Assembly: GCF_025145645.1 (NCBI RefSeq)
Contig: NZ_CP102252.1
Span: 1,240,001-1,304,000, forward strand
DNA: 64,000 bases
Source: Alistipes senegalensis JC50
GTDB taxonomy: Bacteria; Bacteroidota; Bacteroidia; Bacteroidales; Rikenellaceae
Reading direction: 5' to 3'
Each line of letters starts with the position of its first letter. The stretch's first letter is position 1. The notes under the pieces are model-generated. The model worked only from the letters and a program-made list of their open reading frames with translations. It searched no databases and had not been told where the DNA came from. The position numbers were made by a program, and so were the translations under genes. This document shows, piece by piece, positions 1 to 6,465 of this stretch.

Positions 1-52
1 GCCCGACCTGGTCGTGGACAAGGAGAGGCTCATCCCCGCCACCGGATTAAAC

Positions 53-83
53 GAAAAACGGCCGCACTTGCGTGCAGCCGTCC
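53..83 (-). terminator. Original tRNA-Glu terminator, displaced by the prophage
   Basis: Read on the minus strand, this is a 9-bp GC-rich hairpin (CGGCTGCAC / GTGCGGCCG, one G-U pair) followed by five T. It lies seven bases beyond the left att copy, where a terminator would follow the tRNA before phage insertion. The tRNA gene is now about 41 kb away. Confidence 0.6.
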
Positions 84-89
84 GACTTG

Positions 90-106
90 GTAGTGGATAG
101 GGGATT
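90..106. repeat. Prophage attachment site, left copy
   Basis: This copy of GTAGTGGATAGGGGATT is identical to 41181-41197. In the tRNA it covers the discriminator base, the acceptor 3' strand and part of the T stem, so this is the displaced tRNA 3' end. Confidence 0.85.
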
Positions 107-188
107 TAATAAGCCCTATTTCCCGCAAAAATGCCGCCTGATTTTCAACAACATACAAATCGAAATTCATATTAAAAACAGTATTTTT

Positions 189-206
189 GTCCCGTATCTG
201 TCCCGG
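189..206 (+). repeat. Candidate integrase arm site, left
   Basis: GTCCCGTATCTGTCCCGG matches 41107-41124 with one mismatch and in the same orientation. The two copies would flank the core in the circular phage attP, which is how arm-type integrase sites are arranged. Binding by the integrase is inferred. Confidence 0.45.
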
Positions 207-209
207 GAT

Positions 210-234
210 GGTAGTGGATAACTTATCCACTACC
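210..234. repeat. 25-bp palindrome built from att core sequence
   Basis: Two 12-bp arms (GGTAGTGGATAA and its complement) flank a single C. Each arm contains GTAGTGGATA, the first ten bases of the att core. It lies four bases beyond the left arm-type repeat and about 105 bases inside the core. It could be a recombinase or excision-factor site, or a hairpin. Confidence 0.55.
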
Positions 235-265
235 AAATAGTTATATCGTACATCGCCGGATTTTA

Positions 266-712
266 TCACCCAACTTTCGAAGTGTCTCTACCTCCCTCTG
301 AATCTGCCCCATCCATTGTATCTGCTTTGTGATGGGGGGGGGTAAGTGCCTTATCAACAAGTATTTGCATCTTAGACAGCAAATCCTGCTGTCCGGCTAT
401 CGTCCCTTGTTGCCCTGCGATTGTTTCCTGCTGGGCACAAACTGTATCAATCAATCGCGAAATTTTGTCGAATACCTCACGGGGCATTTCAATTTTCGCC
501 AATTCTTGGGTCTCAAAAATCGGTCGTTCCGTTATCTTATAAGGCAACAAAATATCACCATACCGATTATACAACAACCGAAATTGCTCCTCATTCAAAG
601 GGCGAACCCCCCGTTCAATCGCGGAAACATACGGTTGAGAAACCCCAAACAACGTAGCAATATCACATTGCTTAATTTTATGTTCTTTTCTAAACCTCTG
701 TAAATCAATCAT
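266..712 (-). CDS. HTH (XRE-like) phage regulator with a C9 tract
   Basis: The first 60 residues form a helix-turn-helix of the type common in Bacteroidetes phages (IKQCDIATLFGVSQPYVSAI), so this is probably the prophage repressor or a related switch protein. The middle is coiled-coil-like, with two IAGQQ repeats. It is transcribed away from the early genes, and a palindrome at 757-773 lies in the shared promoter region. A run of nine C (plus-strand G at 334-342) falls near the end. As read, the frame then enters a low-complexity tail (HHKADTMDGAD). With eight or eleven C it would read ITKQIQWMGQIQREVETLRK, continuing the coil to a stop at 241-243. The annotated C-terminus may therefore be an off-frame state or a sequencing artefact. 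Confidence 0.8.
   Translation of the reverse strand: MIDLQRFRKEHKIKQCDIATLFGVSQPYVSAIERGVRPLNEEQFRLLYNRYGDILLPYKITERPIFETQELAKIEMPREVFDKISRLIDTVCAQQETIAGQQGTIAGQQDLLSKMQILVDKALTPPHHKADTMDGADSEGGRDTSKVG
334..342 (-). repeat. Nine-base C/G tract in the HTH regulator gene
   Basis: This is a homopolymer of nine C on the coding strand, within the TPPHH codons. A length of 8 or 11 gives a longer amphipathic coiled-coil end. See the HTH entry. Confidence 0.9.
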
Positions 713-756
713 AATATAAAAATATAGTCATTTTTAATAACCAAAACTTGCAATAT

Positions 757-778
757 ATAATCATTTTGATTATGTTTG
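757..778 (+). promoter_or_regulatory. Early promoter with palindromic operator
   Basis: ATAATCA and TGATTAT flank TTT at 757-773 and overlap a TATGTTTG -7 element (771-778) reading toward 855. This is the expected position for a repressor operator between the divergent HTH gene and the early genes. Promoter type follows the known Bacteroidetes TAnnTTTG consensus; binding by the HTH protein is inferred. Confidence 0.5.
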
Positions 779-782
779 CAAA

Positions 783-815
783 GTAATTGACCGCGTAACG
801 CACCGCGTCAATTAC
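783..815 (+). promoter_or_regulatory. Leader hairpin of the early transcript
   Basis: GTAATTGA-C-CGCG and CGCGTCAATTAC pair with one bulged C around an 8-base loop. It lies just downstream of the early promoter and upstream of the first early gene, so the mRNA would start with a stable hairpin. Function unknown. Confidence 0.4.
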
Positions 816-854
816 AAAGTTAATAAATTTTTAACCATTCCAAACTCAACCTCT

Positions 855-1157
855 ATGTATTTGAGTAACGAAAGGGCTGTCTCGTACCCTGTTCCGGCAC
901 GTCCGGATTTTACGGGCATCCGAAAGAAGGCCGCACGCACCGGCCGGAAACTTCTGACCGCCTGCCTCGGGCGGGAGTTCATGGGGCTCTCCGCCAGGCA
1001 CAAGGTCTACGGACTTTACTTCATCGTGAGCCTGATGGCGCCGATCATGCTTTACAGCGAGAGCCACCCGTGGCTGACAATTCCGCTCGTCGTGAATCTG
1101 GGGAACGCTGTAAGGCTGGCGAACAGAATCGTCCGAGAAACGAGTGCCAGAGATTAG
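855..1157 (+). CDS. Small phage membrane protein
   Basis: This 100-residue protein has a basic N-terminal half and two hydrophobic stretches near residues 50-85 (YGLYFIVSLMAPIML and WLTIPLVVNLG), suggesting one or two membrane segments. It is the first gene of the rightward early transcript. The start follows a CTCAACCTCTATG sequence that also precedes the start at 5248, supporting the choice. I do not recognise the family. Early position in a temperate phage allows a superinfection-exclusion or host-takeover role, but nothing in the sequence shows it. Confidence 0.55.
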   Translation: MYLSNERAVSYPVPARPDFTGIRKKAARTGRKLLTACLGREFMGLSARHKVYGLYFIVSLMAPIMLYSESHPWLTIPLVVNLGNAVRLANRIVRETSARD

Positions 1158-1212
1158 TAGGGTATTCCATGCACTCGCCGCCGCGCCGCCCGTGAGGGCC
1201 GCCAACGGCAAC

Positions 1213-1262
1213 GGAGAGGGGTTCGGCTCCCCTATCGAGGCCAAACTCCTCTCCGCTTTTTT
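1213..1262 (+). terminator. Possible terminator or attenuator before 1293
   Basis: GGAGAGG (1213-1219) pairs with CCTCTCC (1248-1254), encloses a GGGG/CCCC hairpin, and is followed by six T. It would end or attenuate the early transcript after the membrane protein gene. Confidence 0.45.
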
Positions 1263-1292
1263 GAAACTAAAAAACCAAAACAATACGCACAA

Positions 1293-1502
1293 ATGAAAGA
1301 GCAGACACTTAACGAATTATGGAGGTCCCTCGACTGGTCGGATCGGACGGAACTGTTGCGGATCGTTTCCTCGGAACTTTTCGTCGGAGCCGATGCCTTC
1401 ACCACATGGCGTCTCGGCTACCGTAAAATTCCGAAAACAAAACGGCTGCGGCTGACGGCCATCATCAAGAAAAAGTACGGCATCAACCTTAAAACCGCAT
1501 AA
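1293..1502 (+). CDS. Small phage protein, unknown function
   Basis: This 69-residue protein is hydrophilic and mostly helical, with a basic end (KKKYGINLKTA). It starts 30 bases after the T-run of the preceding hairpin and is followed two bases later by the next ORF, so it begins a compact operon leading to the primase. No family recognised. Confidence 0.55.
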   Translation: MKEQTLNELWRSLDWSDRTELLRIVSSELFVGADAFTTWRLGYRKIPKTKRLRLTAIIKKKYGINLKTA

Positions 1503-1504
1503 CC

Positions 1505-1696
1505 ATGACTGCAATCCTCTCGACTATCTGCATCGCGGCGATCCTCTGGCGGGGCGTCGTCGCCACAGGCGTCGCCTACAACCGCATCAAGACCCGCGGG
1601 GCCTCTCCGACACTCAACATCATCTTCTGGGACTCGATCCTCGTGATCGTACTCGCCGTATCGCTGCTGGTCAAAATCTGGGCGCCATGTATGTAG
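1505..1696 (+). CDS. Small phage membrane protein
   Basis: This 63-residue protein has an N-terminal hydrophobic helix (ILSTICIAAILWRGVVATGV) and a second near the C-terminus (DSILVIVLAVSLLVKIW), so a two-pass membrane protein is likely. Its end overlaps the next gene by ten bases, implying translational coupling. Function unknown. Confidence 0.5.
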   Translation: MTAILSTICIAAILWRGVVATGVAYNRIKTRGASPTLNIIFWDSILVIVLAVSLLVKIWAPCM

Positions 1697-1890
1697 ACAA
1701 AGACAGCAACGGCCGCATTGCCGTCATGGATCTGAAGCCGGAAGAGTTCGAGACGATCCGCCGGGCGATCAAAGCCTTCAAAACGGGGCTGCTCCAAAAC
1801 CGCCTGCCTGCCGGATTCTCGCCCCGAAGCGAGATCTACGAGCAATACCACCGCGCAGGGATGATCCTGCGCCAGATAGAGAAACTATAA
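1687..1890 (+). CDS. Small phage protein upstream of the primase
   Basis: This 67-residue helical protein of unknown family overlaps the preceding membrane protein gene and lies 38 bases before the primase. The gap after it holds a nine-G tract. Co-transcription with the primase is likely from the spacing. Confidence 0.5.
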   Translation: MYVDKDSNGRIAVMDLKPEEFETIRRAIKAFKTGLLQNRLPAGFSPRSEIYEQYHRAGMILRQIEKL

Positions 1891-1897
1891 ACCTATC

Positions 1898-1906
1898 GGG
1901 GGGGGG
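1898..1906 (+). repeat. Nine-G tract in the primase leader
   Basis: Nine G lie between the stop at 1888-1890 and the primase ATG at 1929 and are followed by CATTCCCC, which could fold back on the G run. A length change here would alter leader spacing or structure, not a reading frame. Confidence 0.85.
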
Positions 1907-1928
1907 CATTCCCCACGACTCGAACACT

Positions 1929-4865
1929 ATGAACAAAGTAAGCAAAGACGACGTATTGCAGGCCACCGAAGGCGGCAAGACGGTTATCCTCGATTATTAC
2001 CCCGCGTCCCGGGACGGATTCGAGCGGCGCCGGAATTTCAGGCTCCGGCCGGACGACCGGAACCCTTCGTGCACCGTGTTCAACCGCGACGGCATCTGGT
2101 TCCTGCAAGACAAGGGCGGCGGCGATACCAAGGCCCGCACGGCCATCTCGATCGTCATGGAGGAAGAGCGCCTAACATACCCGCAGGCGATCGAGTTCAT
2201 CGCGTCGAAATACGCTCCTCACCTGCTTGCCGGGGCCTCGGCGGTTTCCGTACAGCCGGAGCCCGGGCGGGCCGAAACGGCCCCGCAGGACGCCATGACC
2301 GTACAACGCCGCAAGGGTGGAAAATTCTCCAAATGGGAACTCGATCTGCTCGGACATCAGATCACGCAGGAGGTGTGCAACGAACTCCGCCTGGTACCGC
2401 TGGACTCCTACATCACCCGCAAAAACGAAAAGGGGAAGAGCTGGAAGATCTCGGCCACGGAGAACTATCCGATCTTCTACTACGATTACGGGACATGGGG
2501 ACGGCTCTACCAGCCGCTGTCGGCCCAGCTCCGTTTCATGTTCGTCGGAGAGAAGCCCGCCGACTTCATTTTCGGCGACTCATGGTTCCTCAAAGCGTTC
2601 GATGGTTCCAAGCGTCGGACGCCCGACATCTCGGATGTCGGGGAAGAGGAGGAAGAGACGCCGGAACAGGGCGACGACGACGATCCGGAAGATGAGGGCG
2701 ATATGGACTCCGCAAACGCCTCGCCCCGGCAGGAGCAATGCGACGCAATCATCCTCTGTTCGGGAGGTTCCGACGCCCTGAATGTCCGGAACGCCTGCAT
2801 CAATACCGGCCGGGCCGGATGGCATGTCGCATGGCTGAACTCCGAAACGGCCGACCTTCCCCGGGCCGACATGTTCCACCTCCGGCAGATAGCCAAAGAG
2901 GTCTACATTCTCTACGATCAGGACAGCACGGGAGTCGCCAACGCCTTCCGGCACGCCATGAAATACCTCGACCTCCGGATCATCCGCCTCCCGGACGACC
3001 TCAAACGCTTCAAGACCCGCAAAGGAGGAGCCTGCAAGGATGCCAAGGACCTCTTCATGCACTACCGAAAGCCTGCGGCACAAGACCCCTACAAAATCTT
3101 CAGCAACCTGCTCCGGGTATCCGGATCGCTGAAATTCTGGGTGCGTTTCAAAGACCGCCGCGGCAAGGAGTGTTTCGACATCAACAACGAGCAGCTCTAC
3201 TCCTTCCTGCAAGCGAGCGGATACTATCGCATCGAATCCTCGGCCACGAGCAAGGGATTCACCTTCTGCTACATCCGGGACAACATCGTCCGCCTGATCG
3301 ACGAGCAGGCCATCGCGTCGGAATGCAATGCCGAGTTGATCCGCTATCTCTATGCTCATCCCGAGTACTACTCGCAGGCGCTGGCCAACGCCATCCACCG
3401 AAGCAACCAGGTGAAGCTCGGATCGCTGGAGAAGCTGCGGATGATCGCACCGAATTTCCGTTATTTCGGGGCGAATTTCGACCATGTGCTATTCAAGAAC
3501 AAGATCATCCGCATCGACCGGGACGGCCTGCACGAAATTCGTCCGCAGGACTGGCCCTACTTCGAGTACAGCAACAAGATTCTCGACCACGAAATACAAC
3601 TGGACAGGAACGGTGTGCTTCCGTTCGACATCGTGGAAACGCCGGCCGCCCTTGCGATACGGAAAGAAATGCAGGGCCTTAATCCCCGGTCCCCTATTTA
3701 TAAGCAAATGCAAGCTGCGCTTGACACGTTGACAGGGACGGCGAGGTTCAAGCTGCGCATCAACCGCCCCGATTTCTCTTTCCTGCGGTACATCTACAAC
3801 ACCGGGCGCGTGCATTGGCGCAAGGAGGAGATGGGACAGCCCCTCACCGACGAAGAGCGCGCCGAGCAGGATCTGCACTTCATGTCAAAGGTCATGGCAC
3901 TCGGATACCTGCTGACCAAATACAAATCGGCAGCCGAGGCAAAGGCGGTCTACGCCATGGAGACGGAGATCTCCGACGAGGGCCAGCACAAGGGAGGAAC
4001 CGGAAAGTCGCTCTTCCTGGGCAGCATCGAGCAGATGCGCAACCAGCTTTTCATCAATGGGCAGGAGCTCCGCCCCGACAAGATGGAGTTCCTATTCCAG
4101 GGGGTTGTCAAGGGGGTGACGGACACGATCTACTTCGACGACGTGAACAAGTCGATCGACCTCCACCGCTTCATGCCGGCGATCACCAACAAGATCACCA
4201 TCAACGCCAAGTATGCCGCGGCCGTAACGCTCGAATACGCCGAGTCCCCGAAAATATCCTTTTCGAGCAACCATGCCATCCGGGAGTTCGACAACTCCCT
4301 CCGGCGACGGATATGGTTCACGGCATTCTCCGACTACTACCACTCGGCAGACCCGGCCGCCAAGCTTTCGCTGCGGAACCCGGCCACGGAGTTCGGGAAG
4401 AATCTGATCCAGGACTACACGCCCGAGGAGATGAACGAATTTTACATTTTCATGCTTACATGTATGCACGTATACATCAAGCATCAGGTCGCGCTCCAGC
4501 CGCCGATGCACGACATCGAGCAGCGCAACATCCAGCGTCAGATCGGCGACGACTTCATCTACTGGGCCGAAGAGTATTTCGCCGCAGACGGACGCCGAGA
4601 CACCTTCCTCAATAAAACCGAGGTATTCGAGGCATACAAGGAATCGCTCCCCAAGCGGGCACAGGACAGTGTGAAGATGCAGACCTTCAAAGGCCGCCTC
4701 ATCCAGTTCTGCGAGTACAAGGGATGGGAGTTCAACCCCGACGAGATGCTGCAAACCGAATCCGACCGGAAGCGGAACGAGATCCACCGAAAAGAGCAGG
4801 GTGTCGATGTCTACTACTTCTACATTCGGACGGCCGAAGAGGACGGGGAGGAGAAGATTTTTTAG
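1929..4865 (+). CDS. Phage primase/helicase fusion
   Basis: This 978-residue protein makes RNA primers and unwinds phage DNA. The N-terminal part (about 1-110) resembles a primase DNA-binding region. A TOPRIM-like segment follows at roughly 268-370 (CDAIILCSGGSDAL, then YILYDQDSTG, carrying the acidic metal-binding pattern). A highly acidic linker (EEEEETPEQGDDDDPEDEG) precedes it. The C-terminal half holds a Walker A motif, GGTGKS, near residue 690, followed by DTIYFDDVNK as a likely Walker B, as in virus-type superfamily 3 or D5-like helicases. It is followed directly by the repeat-rich origin candidate. Assignment is from motifs; the exact family is not certain. Confidence 0.88.
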   Translation: MNKVSKDDVLQATEGGKTVILDYYPASRDGFERRRNFRLRPDDRNPSCTVFNRDGIWFLQDKGGGDTKARTAISIVMEEERLTYPQAIEFIASKYAPHLLAGASAVSVQPEPGRAETAPQDAMTVQRRKGGKFSKWELDLLGHQITQEVCNELRLVPLDSYITRKNEKGKSWKISATENYPIFYYDYGTWGRLYQPLSAQLRFMFVGEKPADFIFGDSWFLKAFDGSKRRTPDISDVGEEEEETPEQGDDDDPEDEGDMDSANASPRQEQCDAIILCSGGSDALNVRNACINTGRAGWHVAWLNSETADLPRADMFHLRQIAKEVYILYDQDSTGVANAFRHAMKYLDLRIIRLPDDLKRFKTRKGGACKDAKDLFMHYRKPAAQDPYKIFSNLLRVSGSLKFWVRFKDRRGKECFDINNEQLYSFLQASGYYRIESSATSKGFTFCYIRDNIVRLIDEQAIASECNAELIRYLYAHPEYYSQALANAIHRSNQVKLGSLEKLRMIAPNFRYFGANFDHVLFKNKIIRIDRDGLHEIRPQDWPYFEYSNKILDHEIQLDRNGVLPFDIVETPAALAIRKEMQGLNPRSPIYKQMQAALDTLTGTARFKLRINRPDFSFLRYIYNTGRVHWRKEEMGQPLTDEERAEQDLHFMSKVMALGYLLTKYKSAAEAKAVYAMETEISDEGQHKGGTGKSLFLGSIEQMRNQLFINGQELRPDKMEFLFQGVVKGVTDTIYFDDVNKSIDLHRFMPAITNKITINAKYAAAVTLEYAESPKISFSSNHAIREFDNSLRRRIWFTAFSDYYHSADPAAKLSLRNPATEFGKNLIQDYTPEEMNEFYIFMLTCMHVYIKHQVALQPPMHDIEQRNIQRQIGDDFIYWAEEYFAADGRRDTFLNKTEVFEAYKESLPKRAQDSVKMQTFKGRLIQFCEYKGWEFNPDEMLQTESDRKRNEIHRKEQGVDVYYFYIRTAEEDGEEKIF

Positions 4866-4915
4866 GGCCCCCTATTACCATTTTTTCAACGCCAAAACAA
4901 ACTTTCTGATTTTCT

Positions 4916-5197
4916 TTGACACTTTGACACCAAAGAGAGAAATAAAAATATAAATAGATATAATACAAATAGTTACGCGATTTTTAGCGGTGTCAACTTG
5001 GTGTCAAAACGGTGTCAACTTAAAAAATCGGTGACACTTTTCGAAAATTTCGAAAAAACGGCAATTATTATATAAAGCAATGAATATCAACAACATATCG
5101 AAAACGGTGTCAACTTGCGTGTCAGCAAAATTTTTCAAGTTGACACCGCATAAAAAGATGATTAACAGCAATTTACGCACGGTGTCAAAGTGTCAAG
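4916..5197. repeat. Iteron-like GGTGTCAA repeats, candidate replication origin
   Basis: This 382-base gene gap (4866-5247) carries about nine copies of GGTGTCAA/TTGACACC or close variants in both orientations, near 4917, 4925, 4988, 5000, 5010, 5030, 5105, 5138 and 5180. Very AT-rich DNA separates them. It lies between the primase/helicase and an HTH protein. Clustered direct and inverted repeats beside an AT-rich stretch are typical of an iteron origin; operator sites for the HTH protein at 5248 are the alternative. Confidence 0.6.
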
Positions 5198-5247
5198 CAA
5201 AAACCGGAAACTAAAAAAATAAAACACAACTTCAAATCTCAACCTCT

Positions 5248-5781
5248 ATGAAGAACGTACAAAACAACACCGCAAACAGCCCCCGGCAGCCGGGGCCGAA
5301 GAACCCGGACAACTGGGCGCGGATCGAGGCCGTCATCCGATTCGCACGCATGACGACGAACGCCTTCGCCAAGCACATCGGACTGCCCCGCGGCGAGAAC
5401 CTCTACCAGATCAAGCGCGGCAACAACGGCATCTCGTTCGACGTGGCCGACCGAATCTGCCACCACTACCCGATGATCAGCAAACTCTGGATACTGACAG
5501 GCGAGGGCGATATGCTCCTTCCGAACCATCGCCGCTCCTCCGGCATCAGACTGATTGCCGCCATGCACGACCAGATACTCGGAGAACCCCTCCTGCGTCC
5601 CCGTGACGACAGCAGCGGCATCGATTGGATACGATATGCGAAGGAGCGTCTCGACGTAGCCGCAAACCCTAATCTCCCACGGGATATGCGGATCATACAG
5701 CTCACGGCGTGCGGCGGGATCATCGCCGCAGAGATCGACAGGCTGATGTCCGAAGCAAGTAAGAAAGGAGGCAAACAATGA
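5248..5781 (+). CDS. HTH DNA-binding phage protein
   Basis: This 177-residue protein has a helix-turn-helix at roughly 25-80 (TTNAFAKHIGLPRGENLYQI) of the type seen in Bacteroidetes phage Cro/CI-like regulators, then a helical C-terminal part. The ATG follows CTCAACCTCT, as at 855. It overlaps the next gene by four bases. It lies right after the GGTGTCAA repeats, so it may bind them as an initiator or regulator; that is inferred from position only. Confidence 0.7.
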   Translation: MKNVQNNTANSPRQPGPKNPDNWARIEAVIRFARMTTNAFAKHIGLPRGENLYQIKRGNNGISFDVADRICHHYPMISKLWILTGEGDMLLPNHRRSSGIRLIAAMHDQILGEPLLRPRDDSSGIDWIRYAKERLDVAANPNLPRDMRIIQLTACGGIIAAEIDRLMSEASKKGGKQ

Positions 5782-6440
5782 AAAGCATCGGTTTTCTCGA
5801 AGAATTGCAGCGCGAAGTCGTTGCCCGGTACAAGACGGAAACACGCCGGCTGGCAGATCCGCAGCCGGACGATTATCTGAACAATCCCCGCGGCGATTTC
5901 ATCCTGCCCGACGGGAGCCGTGCCGATCTGCTGGCCCGTCATCATCTCATCCGGCCCCGATACGAGGTCGGCGAGGTGATCTACATCAAAGAGCCGTATA
6001 TCGACGACATCGATCCCGACAGAGTGTTCTACAAATACGATCCGGCGGACATCCAGGCCCTGCAAGACTTCGGATACGGGGACTACATCGACAAACCCGG
6101 ATTCTGGCGGAACAAGCAGTCCATGCCGGCGCGGCTGGCCCGCTACTTCCTCCGGATAACGGCCCGGCATGGCGAACGTTTGCAGGATATTACGGATGAA
6201 GGTTGCAGAAAGGAAGGAATATTTTCCGATGCGCTGGAATGCAATTTTGGCCTCCCGAACATTAAATGCACTGCCCTCGAAACAGTTTTAGGTAAAAGCT
6301 GGCGCGATGCCTATGCTTCGCTTATCGATTCGACATACCAAGAGGGAACATGGGAAAAGAATCCCTGCGTCTGGGTATATGAATTCGAATTGGTATCCGA
6401 ACTGACGGCATTCGAGCGCCGGCATTACGGACTCAAATAA
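5778..6440 (+). CDS. ASCH-domain-like phage protein
   Basis: This 220-residue protein begins with a KTETRR element, has a core YEVGEVIYIKEPY, then SMPARLARYFLRITARHGER and a terminal NPCVWVYEFEL. This order matches phage ASCH-fold proteins (PUA-like, predicted RNA-binding), as I know the family. It overlaps the HTH gene upstream and is followed 25 bases later by the methyltransferase. Its role in phages is not established. Confidence 0.7.
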   Translation: MKSIGFLEELQREVVARYKTETRRLADPQPDDYLNNPRGDFILPDGSRADLLARHHLIRPRYEVGEVIYIKEPYIDDIDPDRVFYKYDPADIQALQDFGYGDYIDKPGFWRNKQSMPARLARYFLRITARHGERLQDITDEGCRKEGIFSDALECNFGLPNIKCTALETVLGKSWRDAYASLIDSTYQEGTWEKNPCVWVYEFELVSELTAFERRHYGLK

Positions 6441-6465
6441 CATAACGCATGGATTTCGGGAAATA

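Noticed and set aside
30..269. 79-residue minus-strand ORF spanning the left att site
   Set aside because: It overlaps the HTH gene by ATGA, but its first codons are better explained as part of the coiled-coil extension of that gene, it runs through a palindrome and the att core, and in the circular phage it would stop right after the core (60 codons then TGA). No family resemblance.
4916..5197. GGTGTCAA repeats as a CRISPR array
   Set aside because: The repeats are about 8 bases, irregularly spaced and in both orientations, with no constant spacers and no cas genes.
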